Shown here one piece after another: positions 16,848 through 24,833 of a stretch of DNA of 64,000 nucleotides. The translations under genes and the position numbers were made by a program. Under the pieces are notes generated by a model. That model had not been told where the DNA came from and did not search any database. It saw nothing but the letters and a program-made list of their open reading frames with translations. The DNA comes from JBBDMW01 sp040878005 (GTDB lineage Bacteria; Chloroflexota; Dehalococcoidia; Lucifugimonadales; Lucifugimonadaceae), in contig JBBDMW010000034.1 in NCBI GenBank assembly GCA_040878005.1, positions 1 to 64,000 of the forward strand, written 5' to 3'. The stretch's first letter is position 1; every line of letters starts with the position of its first letter.

Positions 16848-18887
16848 TCAACCGTCGGCGGAGATGATGGAATGTCCTAAGAACCGGTCCGGTGTCTCAC
16901 CGGCATCCAGTTTCTCAAGCCGCTCCCTCGTTTCACTTTCAACTCCCAAAATGGTGGCTATGGTCCAGCTTATGTCAAACAGGCGGGCCTGGAATACTTC
17001 CCGCGGTGCAGGGGAAAACTCTCCGTTGGTAGATATCACAGTCGTGAGGATATCGTTTACGGAGTGCGAGGACGTGTCATCCTCAACGTTGCCATGATCC
17101 GCTGTCACTACGACTGAATAGCCATTGGAGCGGGCTGCCTGAACCATCTTGGCCACAGCCTTATCCACTGCCTCGTAGGCCTCCACCGCCGCATCAAACC
17201 GGTCCGGCAGGATGTGTCCCACCATATCGGTGGGAGCAAGGTTCGCACATACCAAACGCTGTTTGCGCTGTCCCAGGCGCTCAACAACGTGATGGGCCAC
17301 TTCACGGCTGCGCATGCCCGGCGCCCGGTAGAAGTCGGTGTCGCTGCGAATGCCTTCCGCTTCCCCCTGCGAGGGAACGATCCAGCGTTCCTCAACTGCG
17401 GCGCCTGCGGGCTCTTCCCGGCGGCCCCGTATGAAGTAGCCCATGTGTGAAGCCTTCACGCTCTCAGCCACAAGCAGATACTGCTTATCCGATAGGAGAC
17501 GAGGCCAGGCAGCGAGGAAGTTTGCCCGTTGAGGCTTGGTCGGAAATGCCACCTTGACCCGGTACTTCTTTTCGAAATCCGGGTGGTACTCGGCGATCGT
17601 GCATATGTCCAGGTTGAGCTGCGCCAGCCAGTCAAACGTCCAGGTCTGACCGCGTGATGCCGCCTCCTTCTCAAGCAGGTCTCTCGCCCCGGACAGGGCG
17701 GCTATCTTGGCTCTTTGGCGGTCGGACCTGAAGTTCAGGTCAATGAACGATTGCCCGGCTTCGATTACCTTTGTCTGCTGACGCGAATCCATCACGGCGA
17801 GCGGCGGGATATCCTGGTCGGTGAGCCCTGAGGCATGGGCTTCCTTTATCGCCTGCCGGACGCCGTCGAATCCCTGGACCCGAGTTCCCTCGCCGCGGGT
17901 CATCAGCAGGAAGTCGGCTTTGGAGCTTTGTTCCCGGAAGTCACGGTCCATCGCCAGGGACCGGCCTGCGACCCATGCCAGGCAGCCGGTCGCGTCATAA
18001 TGCTTCAGGAGCGCTTCAAGCCGGTTCATGTAACCGCCAATGCCATCGATTTCCTCGATAGACGCAGTCGGCGGGGAATCGCGTCCGTCCGTGATGGCCT
18101 GCATCCTGACGTTTGCCGGGTCAGCGCCGCAGTGGGTGAAGATCAGTTCAAGGAAGGCCTCAAGGTGATTCCACGCGCTGTGTACACGTCCATCGCCGCC
18201 GCCAACTCCGGACAGCAGGATGCAGAAATTGATTGCGCGCCCCTCGGCTACAGCTTTCTCCACGGTTCCGCGGAGAGCCTCGTTCTGAAAGAACCTTCCG
18301 TTGTCGATGGACTGTGTGATCTCAAGTGGTATCTGTGGCGCCAGCGTGAGGTTGCCTATCTGCTGGTGTCCCGTCTCGGAATTGCCCTGCACTGGCGGGT
18401 CCAACTCTTCATAACCCGCCCACTGGCCAGCCGCGCTGGTTGGAATGGTAAGGTTCTGGTTCCGCATCCGCTGGCTGCGTGAAGCCTCAGCCGCCCATGG
18501 CACGTAACGATGTTTGCGGGCCGCGGCCCGCACCGCTTCGGCGATGTGTGACTCGAGCGGGGTGCCGGATGATGCCGATGACATGGAACGCAACGCCGCA
18601 ATGCGCTCCACCGCCTCATCAAATGGGACCTCTGAACCAAGTGTTTCGGCGTGAACCGGGTACAGTTCCAGCCGTGCAAGGGCTTCAGGCGTCAGGCCGG
18701 ATGACTGGTGCCGTTCCAGCACTGACCCTGCCTGGCTTACAAGCAGGGCGCGGTCACGCTCGCCCAGGCTGTCCCACGCGTCATCCACCACGGCGGAGGC
18801 GCGGGCGGGGTTGAACCCCAGTCCGTCGATCACTATCAGCAGCGCGCGGCCGCCGGATTTGGCTTTCGTTCTGGTTGGTGAAGTCAC
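16848..18887 (-). CDS. gpmI: 2,3-bisphosphoglycerate-independent phosphoglycerate mutase, enlarged form
   Basis: A 679-residue member of the alkaline-phosphatase-type mutases that interconvert 3- and 2-phosphoglycerate in glycolysis. Visible motifs are D21-G (IVIDGLG), the catalytic serine S170 in GNSETGHQQIG, TDGRDSPP, NFRSDRQR, the LAPTDMVGH metal segment and ADHGN. Usual members are about 510-550 residues with the serine near position 62; here about 100 extra residues lie between D21 and S170, predicted mostly helical. The phosphatase and transferase halves are otherwise recognisable, although GGGDGRVHS replaces the common SDGGVHSH. The start is GTG. The next genes downstream on the same strand belong to a separate signalling operon. 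Confidence 0.88.
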   Translation of the reverse strand: MTSPTRTKAKSGGRALLIVIDGLGFNPARASAVVDDAWDSLGERDRALLVSQAGSVLERHQSSGLTPEALARLELYPVHAETLGSEVPFDEAVERIAALRSMSSASSGTPLESHIAEAVRAAARKHRYVPWAAEASRSQRMRNQNLTIPTSAAGQWAGYEELDPPVQGNSETGHQQIGNLTLAPQIPLEITQSIDNGRFFQNEALRGTVEKAVAEGRAINFCILLSGVGGGDGRVHSAWNHLEAFLELIFTHCGADPANVRMQAITDGRDSPPTASIEEIDGIGGYMNRLEALLKHYDATGCLAWVAGRSLAMDRDFREQSSKADFLLMTRGEGTRVQGFDGVRQAIKEAHASGLTDQDIPPLAVMDSRQQTKVIEAGQSFIDLNFRSDRQRAKIAALSGARDLLEKEAASRGQTWTFDWLAQLNLDICTIAEYHPDFEKKYRVKVAFPTKPQRANFLAAWPRLLSDKQYLLVAESVKASHMGYFIRGRREEPAGAAVEERWIVPSQGEAEGIRSDTDFYRAPGMRSREVAHHVVERLGQRKQRLVCANLAPTDMVGHILPDRFDAAVEAYEAVDKAVAKMVQAARSNGYSVVVTADHGNVEDDTSSHSVNDILTTVISTNGEFSPAPREVFQARLFDISWTIATILGVESETRERLEKLDAGETPDRFLGHSIISADG

Positions 18888-19027
18888 AGCAGTACCAATA
18901 GAAACGGGTTACAGGAGGTGATGGGGCCATTGGGGACTGGCAGGCCATGATAACCGCGCATGGCCGTGCTGTCGGTTAACAAACGGTTTCATCGCTCACA
19001 TGTCTGTATGGGACCGCAAACTTGAAA

Positions 19028-19777
19028 TTATTCCAACTCTTGCCAGCGCACCCGGGACTGTTCGACGTTAACAACTCCCTTGCTCTCCAGCCACCCGGAT
19101 GGCAATTCCAACACGGTCACATACTGCGCACGAGGCGCATAGGCCTTCGATTCAGAACTGCAGCGGGCCCTCCACTGTTCATCGGTCTCTTCATCGTGGC
19201 GGGGGCAGGGGGTCATTGTCTTGAAGTCCACCACTCTGCCGTCACCCTCCAGGTAGAGAATGTCCAGCGCCACGTATGTATTGAACATCCAGAACCCGCC
19301 GGTAGAAGGCGTAGGACGAGGAAACAGCATCCCTGTGCCGTGAGGCACAACAGACCTGCACATCAACCCCTGGAGCCACTGCGAGTCACTTGCGGCCACC
19401 TCCGCGATCAACGTTGCGGTTACGGACCCGGATTCAATGGTCACAGGGACAACCGGCAGGGGAGTGCGGTCAATGTCCTCGCAATCTGGGTGGTCCGTGA
19501 ACTGTGGTGATATGGCAATGGTCTCCGTGGGCTTTGGCGTCATCTGTGCAACGGCAGTAGGGGATGGCGTTGCATCGGGTAACCCGGTTGTAGCCGTGGG
19601 CTCCGTGCCCGGAGTCGATGTAGAAGGCGGAGTGGCAGTTTCAGCCACGGGCGGCGTTCCGTCCGGTCCTGCCGCTGGCTCAGCCCCGGCACACGCAACG
19701 GCCATCAAGCCTGCGATGAAAAAGACTGTGACCAGCACAAGACCGGACAGTCGTGTACGGCGGAGCGGCGGTAACAT
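19028..19777 (-). CDS. DUF192-domain lipoprotein
   Basis: A 249-residue secreted protein. The N-terminus has arginines, a hydrophobic helix and a lipobox-like end AVACAG, predicting a membrane-anchored lipoprotein. A Thr/Pro/Ala-rich linker (about residues 35-85) leads to a DUF192 domain with recognisable segments GLMCRSVV, GMLF, FWMFNTYVALDILYL and a C-terminal VLELPSGWLE. The role of DUF192 proteins is unknown. The ATG start lies 60 bases from a divergent MFS gene, so the two probably share a promoter region. Confidence 0.85.
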   Translation of the reverse strand: MLPPLRRTRLSGLVLVTVFFIAGLMAVACAGAEPAAGPDGTPPVAETATPPSTSTPGTEPTATTGLPDATPSPTAVAQMTPKPTETIAISPQFTDHPDCEDIDRTPLPVVPVTIESGSVTATLIAEVAASDSQWLQGLMCRSVVPHGTGMLFPRPTPSTGGFWMFNTYVALDILYLEGDGRVVDFKTMTPCPRHDEETDEQWRARCSSESKAYAPRAQYVTVLELPSGWLESKGVVNVEQSRVRWQELE

Positions 19778-19837
19778 ATCGCATCCATGTTAGAGCAGCC
19801 GGAAGCGGCAGGTGGTGTCAATCCAGTTGGCTGATGT

Positions 19838-21151
19838 ATGACCAGGCAGGCGGTTGATCAACCGGCGCCAGTCATTCCTGACCCCGCAGTTGGCAGGCGG
19901 CAGGGTGGCCGCTTCGCCGTCTTCGAGTCATTCCGAATCAGGGGATTCCGGTTCCAGTGGTCAGCAGACGCGCTGTCTTCCTGGGGTTTCGAGATGGAGA
20001 CCCTGATCCTCGGCTGGTACATCCTGGTCAATACAGGCTCGGCATTCCTTGTCGGCCTCTTTGCCGCCACCCGGTTCGGCGGCACACTTCTCGCTCCGTT
20101 CTTCGGGGTGCTGGCTGACCGGTTCGACCGGCGGCGAATGTTGATACTGCTGCGGATCACGTTCATGCTGCACGCCTCTTCGCTGATGGTCCTGGCGCTC
20201 ACCGGCATGCTGCAGCCGTGGCATGTCTTTCTCATCGCTGCGATCTCCGGCCTTGTGCGGACGGCGGACAACGTGCTTCGCCAGACGTTGATCGCAGACG
20301 TGGTGCCGGCCGATTCCCTCATGAACGCTTACGGCCTCTCACGAACCACCATGGACAGCGCCCGCATCACCGGCTCGCTCCTTGGCGCAGGCCTCATGTC
20401 GCAGCTTGGGATCGGCCCGGCGTACATGGTCGTTACAGCGTTCTATGCTTCCAGCACCGCCATGGCACTGGGTATCACCGTCCGCGGAACGCCAAACCGC
20501 AGGGTTGGCGAGGGGCCGTGGAAGAACCTGCGCACGGGCGCCCTCTACATGCGGCGCAGCCAGATCATCATGGCTGTCATGTTCCTTGCGTTCCTGGTCA
20601 ACCTGACGGTGTTTCCGATAGTCAATGGGTTGATGCCGATCGTTGCGCTGGAGGTCTACAACCTTGATGAAAATGGCCTGGCACAACTAGTCGCGGCGAC
20701 AGCCATCGGTGCGTTGGTGGGATCACTTGCAATGGCGGCCTTCGTGCATGTGGCACGCCCGGAGCGAATGATGATCGTGGGCATAGTGGCCTGGCACGTC
20801 ATGCTGCTCATATTCACCCGGGTAGACTCCGTGGCCGTGGCGCTCCCAGTGCTGGGCCTATTCGGCGCAGCCACCAGCCTGTCAATGGTTTCCATGTCAG
20901 TCGTGCTGCTGAGCAGCACGGCCCGTGAGTTCCGAGGCAGGGTCATGGGAGTGCGCATGCTGGCTGTATACGGCCTGCCGATCGGGCTGGTCCTGGGCGG
21001 GTTCCTGATCGAGCAGTGGGGCGTGCAGACCGCTCTTTCCGCGTACGGAGTCGTGGGCCTGGTGCTGACTATTGCTGCGCTGGTCGTATGGCCTGTACTG
21101 CTGCGTTCAAGCCCCGCACCGGTGTCACCACCCGCGCCGCCGGCCGCCTAG
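19838..21151 (+). CDS. MFS transporter, enterobactin-exporter-like (MFS_3) type
   Basis: A 437-residue, 12-helix major facilitator. The first helix region FQWSADALSSWGFEMETL and the loop motif GVLADRFDRRRML are typical of the MFS_3 branch that includes siderophore and macrolide exporters. A cytoplasmic N-terminal stretch of about 30 residues precedes the first helix, and a Pro/Ala-rich tail ends the protein. It is probably an exporter in the cytoplasmic membrane; the substrate is unknown. ATG 19838 is the first available start. It converges on ispH with a 20-base gap. Confidence 0.87.
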   Translation: MTRQAVDQPAPVIPDPAVGRRQGGRFAVFESFRIRGFRFQWSADALSSWGFEMETLILGWYILVNTGSAFLVGLFAATRFGGTLLAPFFGVLADRFDRRRMLILLRITFMLHASSLMVLALTGMLQPWHVFLIAAISGLVRTADNVLRQTLIADVVPADSLMNAYGLSRTTMDSARITGSLLGAGLMSQLGIGPAYMVVTAFYASSTAMALGITVRGTPNRRVGEGPWKNLRTGALYMRRSQIIMAVMFLAFLVNLTVFPIVNGLMPIVALEVYNLDENGLAQLVAATAIGALVGSLAMAAFVHVARPERMMIVGIVAWHVMLLIFTRVDSVAVALPVLGLFGAATSLSMVSMSVVLLSSTAREFRGRVMGVRMLAVYGLPIGLVLGGFLIEQWGVQTALSAYGVVGLVLTIAALVVWPVLLRSSPAPVSPPAPPAA

Positions 21152-21171
21152 CCGGAGGCATGGAAGATTGC

Positions 21172-22074
21172 CTAGCCCCTCAACTGGCGTGGCAGGCTGA
21201 ACGTTATGTTCTCATTGCCGCTGCCCATGTGGACCACGTTCTTTGCTTCGAGGGCATCTATGACTGCCTGCACCGTCTTCTCAGGCGTCGATGCGCCGGA
21301 TGTCACCCCCACGCGGGTGACGCCGTCGAACCACTCCAAGTTTATCTCAGTGGGCCCGTTTATCAGGTAGGCCGGCACGCCGTGGGCCTCTGCCACTTCC
21401 TTCAGCCGGTTGCAGTTGGAGCTATTCTCAGCGCCAATCACCAGCACCAGGTCCGTTAGTTCAGCAAGCTCGGTCGCTGCCTCCTGGCGGTTGGTGGTGG
21501 CATAGCAAATATCGTTCCGGACTATCGCCTTCGGGAACCGCTTCCGGATGTCATCCACGGCTCGTGCGGTGTCCCTCACTGACAACGTGGTCTGGGTGAG
21601 AACCGCAACCTCGTCGTCTTCGTTCCAGTCGGGAAGGTCGGCGCCCTCCCGCTCATCCACCAGCGCCATATCCGCCTGCCCCGTGGTGCCAATCACTTCC
21701 TGGTGACCGCGATGACCCACGAGCACAACCCGTTTGCCCTCACGGGCATACTTCTTGGCCTCGTTGTGCACGCGCGTCACAAGCGGGCAGGTCGCGTCGA
21801 TGACCTCAAGGTTTCGCCGGCGCGCAATCTCATAGTCAGATGGGGGGGATCCATGCGCCGAAAACACCACCGTGGAGCCTTCTGGAACGTCCACCACGTT
21901 CTCCACGGTGATCGCCCCCTTCGCCTCCAGGTCCGCAACCACGTGGGGGTTGTGAACTATCTGGTGCTTGACGTAGACCGGCGCGCCGTACCGTTCGAGC
22001 GCAAGCTCAACGATGTCCACAGCCAGGACCACACCAGCGCAGAAACCGCGCGGGCTTGCCAGGTAAACGTCCAA
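21172..22074 (-). CDS. ispH: 4-hydroxy-3-methylbut-2-enyl diphosphate reductase
   Basis: The last enzyme of the non-mevalonate isoprenoid pathway, reducing HMBPP to IPP and DMAPP with an iron-sulfur cluster. The 300-residue protein has cluster cysteines C12 (GFCAG), C96 (DATCP) and C190 (ICYATTNRQ), and substrate-binding histidines in IVHNPHVV, FSAHG and VGHRGH. Start is TTG 22074, clearly supported by AGGAGG seven bases upstream. The gene is convergent with the MFS_3 transporter and lies downstream of another MFS gene on the same strand. Confidence 0.96.
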   Translation of the reverse strand: MDVYLASPRGFCAGVVLAVDIVELALERYGAPVYVKHQIVHNPHVVADLEAKGAITVENVVDVPEGSTVVFSAHGSPPSDYEIARRRNLEVIDATCPLVTRVHNEAKKYAREGKRVVLVGHRGHQEVIGTTGQADMALVDEREGADLPDWNEDDEVAVLTQTTLSVRDTARAVDDIRKRFPKAIVRNDICYATTNRQEAATELAELTDLVLVIGAENSSNCNRLKEVAEAHGVPAYLINGPTEINLEWFDGVTRVGVTSGASTPEKTVQAVIDALEAKNVVHMGSGNENITFSLPRQLRG

Positions 22075-22163
22075 TGGGGAGCCTCCTAAACGGAGCGCCG
22101 TAACAGCCCGGGGCGGGCCGCGGCTAATTCGTCACACTCTTCAGATTATACAGGCGCGCCGGG

Positions 22164-23564
22164 TTAATCCCCTGACGGCGCATCCGTCTCTACTTCAAGC
22201 GGTGGACGACGGGCCACCCTGCCCAGCATCACCGCTGCCACCACAAAGGCAATCGCACAGCCAACCAGCAGCACCTCGTAGCCCAGGGTTGGCGACCGGT
22301 GGTTGAGTGCGTCAATTCCAAGCCCGGATATCCGTGCGATTGCCGCTCCCACCAGTGCGGCAATGCTTGTGAGTCCCAGGTCACGGGCAGCAGACCGCTT
22401 GGGCACAAGGTCGTTCGCCAGCGCCCACGTAACGCTCAGGAAAATGCCCACGGACAGGCCCAGCACTGCCCCGGCAACCATGGCGCCAGACAGGGAGGAC
22501 ACGGTCAACAGCATCAACGCTCCCGTCGCCCCTATCAAACCCGCCAGGACCAGGAGCCTGTCCCTTCCAATGCGGTCTGTCAGCACACCGGCCGGTATAA
22601 CCGTCAGGGCGGTGATGCCCACCGTCACAATGACCAGCAGGTCTGCACCATTTGCAGGGTTGGGCAGCCCCACCACGTCCTGCAGGAAGAACAGCGCATA
22701 CACCTGCATGGAAGACATCGCCGCGATCACGAATGCCAGAGAGACGAGGAACCATGCATACACGCCGCCGCTGCGCCGGGGGGTTACGTGATGCCTGGGC
22801 GCCTCTTCAACGTATACCTCCGGATGAATTGGCAGCCCGTCCCGGCGTGACCGCACCGTCAGGACGGTCCACAGTGTCGTGATTATCAATACTGCCACCA
22901 TCACGATTATCGATGCCCAAAGCCAGTGCCTGCCGGTCTCGGGGTCATAGTTGCCCATGAACCGCAGGACTATTACCACCAGGAACCCTGCCCCCAGGAC
23001 GCGCGCCAGGTTGAGGGCGCCTGCCGCAATCCCCCTGCGGGCGGGGTGAACGTGGTCAATGATCAGCGCATTGGCCGGGCCCTGCCCCAGGTTGCCAAAC
23101 ACCTGCATGAACATGATTGCCAGCATGAGGGCGATGAACGAGGTCGCCGCCCCGAAGTAAAACGCCAGGAATGCCAGTCCTGCGCTGCCCAGCAGAATGT
23201 ACGGAACTCGTCTGCCCAGGAGCCCGCTGCTCCTGTCACTCATGATTCCTGAAAGCGGCTGTACCGCTGCCGCCACGGCAAGGCCGCTCAGGGAGATGAG
23301 GCCCAGCGTGCCATTCTTGTCCAACTGGTAACCGAATATGATCACAGGGTTGGACTCGATGATCTCTAGCACCTTGAACGGCAGGATGCCCGTCCCGACA
23401 CCGGTCCAAAGGCCTGACAGGCCAAACGCGTATGCGCTCAGGTTGGTCAGGCTCGCAGAGCCGCGCTCGAATATGCCAGCCAGGCCAGAGCCGGTCCGCG
23501 TCGGTGCATTGCTGCTCCCACTGGGCGCAGTTACAGTTGGTGATGCCTCCGGCGATGTGTCCAC
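22164..23564 (-). CDS. MFS transporter, GPH/sugar-transporter-like
   Basis: A 466-residue major facilitator with 12 predicted helices and a longer cytoplasmic N-terminus (about 35 residues, Ser/Thr/Pro-rich). The loop motif SGIMSDRSSGLLGRRVPYIL and the second-half loop GVLTDRIGRDRLL resemble the glycoside-pentoside-hexuronide and SLC45-like branches. Substrate is unknown. The start is GTG 23564. The 71-bp upstream spacer separates it from the divergent selenoprotein candidate, so promoters probably overlap there. Confidence 0.87.
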   Translation of the reverse strand: MDTSPEASPTVTAPSGSSNAPTRTGSGLAGIFERGSASLTNLSAYAFGLSGLWTGVGTGILPFKVLEIIESNPVIIFGYQLDKNGTLGLISLSGLAVAAAVQPLSGIMSDRSSGLLGRRVPYILLGSAGLAFLAFYFGAATSFIALMLAIMFMQVFGNLGQGPANALIIDHVHPARRGIAAGALNLARVLGAGFLVVIVLRFMGNYDPETGRHWLWASIIVMVAVLIITTLWTVLTVRSRRDGLPIHPEVYVEEAPRHHVTPRRSGGVYAWFLVSLAFVIAAMSSMQVYALFFLQDVVGLPNPANGADLLVIVTVGITALTVIPAGVLTDRIGRDRLLVLAGLIGATGALMLLTVSSLSGAMVAGAVLGLSVGIFLSVTWALANDLVPKRSAARDLGLTSIAALVGAAIARISGLGIDALNHRSPTLGYEVLLVGCAIAFVVAAVMLGRVARRPPLEVETDAPSGD

Positions 23565-23635
23565 ATACTGATGCTAAAGCAAAGCTTATTACTGGACAAT
23601 TAATTCGACGTAATGTTTGAGGTGGAGAATCATCT

Positions 23636-23989
23636 ATGACTGATACCACGCAGTTCTACTGGTGGCCGCGTTGAAGTACTTGCCGCAAGGCGAGGGAGGC
23701 TCTCTCGCGGGCAGGTGTTGAACCGGCGGAACGGGACATTTTTAAGGATCGCCTCACGGAAGATGAACTGCGCTCTATTGCGGCGCGGGCCTCGGTCGAC
23801 GAGATGTTTTCATGGGCAAGCCCCAGCGCCAAACAGTACAGGGAGCGCCGTGGTCAACTGACCGATGATGAGTTGATCAGCCTCATGGCCGGCGAGCCGC
23901 GTCTCATCAGGCGTCCAATACTGATCCTGGACGGCGATGCGATCTTCGGCTTCCGCACCGCCGACTATGAGGCAGCCCTCGAGCACTGA
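23636..23989 (+). CDS. ArsC/Spx-like thioredoxin-fold protein, probable selenoprotein (UGA codon 13)
   Basis: From ATG 23636 (GGAG eight bases upstream) the frame reads 12 codons ending YWWPR, then TGA at 23672-23674, then continues with STCRKA and 104 more codons to the stop at 23989. The product is 117 residues, the usual ArsC/Spx-family length, and all family segments are in one frame: DIFKDRLTEDEL, MFSWASPSAK and GEPRLIRRPI. The TGA sits where the first cysteine of the CxxC motif is expected, giving U13-S-T-C16. A hairpin with SECIS features follows. Seen: the in-frame TGA, flanking homology and hairpin. Inferred: selenocysteine insertion. The alternative is a nonsense mutation from TGT or TGC. 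Likely role: thiol/selenol oxidoreductase; arsenate is unproven. Confidence 0.75.
23690..23708 (+). promoter_or_regulatory. SECIS-like hairpin downstream of in-frame UGA
   Basis: An 8-bp stem, GCGAGGGA (23690-23697) with TCTCTCGC (23701-23708), including one G-U pair, closes the three-base loop GGC. The loop starts 23 bases after the UGA and begins with G. Published bacterial SECIS models require a small apical loop with G among its first two bases at about 16-37 bases from the UGA, so this element fits. The hairpin is part of the coding frame. Confidence 0.65.
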
Positions 23990-24300
23990 CATACGTCGGC
24001 ACACGGTTGGCGGCACGCGGGAACCCTCTCCCGCGACCCGTCCCCGCCATTAACGACTGCCATACTGACGCGCGGCCATCACCTTGAGCACACCACTGGC
24101 AACCGGGGCCAAACGAACCGCCCCAGCACACCCACCTGCTGGGAAATACCCCTGGCAAATCGTGGAACAACCCCCACTTCCAGTTTGAGCGTCCGCCCAC
24201 AGCATTGATGTGGACTTTTGCGGGGTGCCCACTGCAGATCACGCAATACGCTCTCTTCTGACTTCTTAATCATGGTTTCAGTCCCAGGAGGGACATTCGG
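23990..24300. other. Spacer between selenoprotein candidate and zinc-ribbon gene
   Basis: About 310 bp without a credible gene. Short open frames exist on the minus strand but have no family resemblance or ribosome-binding site. The region ends with CCCAGGAGGG, the Shine-Dalgarno sequence of the next gene. No terminator with a T-tract was found. Confidence 0.5.
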
Positions 24301-24504
24301 ATGCTGTACATGAAAAGCTGCCCACGCTGTCACGGAGATGTCCAGTTGGACACCGACACATTCGGCTCATATGCCAGGTGTCTCCAGTGCGGTTTCAACA
24401 GGGACTTGCCGGCAGGCGGCCTCACACAGCGCGCAAAGGAAGGCGCATACCAGCCGCCAACCGTGCGCGTCCCAGGTCATGTCGCTGTCCAGCGCGCAAG
24501 CTAG
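24301..24504 (+). CDS. Small zinc-ribbon protein
   Basis: A 67-residue product whose first half is a two-knuckle zinc ribbon: CPRCHGD at residues 7-13 and CLQCGF at about 27-32, separated by an acidic 13-residue stretch. The second half is basic and probably disordered. A strong Shine-Dalgarno sequence (GGAGG, about nine bases upstream of the ATG) supports real translation. Short proteins of this layout are common in Chloroflexota and have no assigned role; a nucleic-acid or protein contact function is possible. Confidence 0.72.
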   Translation: MLYMKSCPRCHGDVQLDTDTFGSYARCLQCGFNRDLPAGGLTQRAKEGAYQPPTVRVPGHVAVQRAS

Positions 24505-24833
24505 CGCTCAGGCCGCGTCACCGAGCCGCTTTCTTCCATCGCCTGCCGCTGCCTGGAACAGGCAGTTGAGCCACTCGGTGATGGCTCATGCGCCTGCATC
24601 CGCTATCCTCTTCAGCATGTCCGGATAATTCCGTGAACGAGTGACATCGCCCAAGAGCGTTTTCTGCATTGTGTGGCCTTGGACTAATACATCGGCCATT
24701 GCTCGCATTTTTACTCCCATAGTGGGTTGAGGAACGTCGCAGTTCGTGCTCCAATAAGTGGCATTTCCTGAACCCCGGCCAGCCGGTACAGTTCGGTGAC
24801 GGACCACATACCGCACACCCTGACGGCGCGATC
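24505..24833. other. Spacer upstream of LuxR-type ATPase gene
   Basis: About 330 bp with no gene I can support. A 76-codon minus-strand frame (24586-24816) exists but shows no family resemblance. The promoter of the downstream regulator gene should lie here; no convincing -35/-10 pair is visible. Confidence 0.45.

Noticed and set aside
24586..24816. 76-codon minus-strand frame upstream of the LuxR-type gene
   Set aside because: No family resemblance, no ribosome-binding site, and it occupies the likely promoter region.
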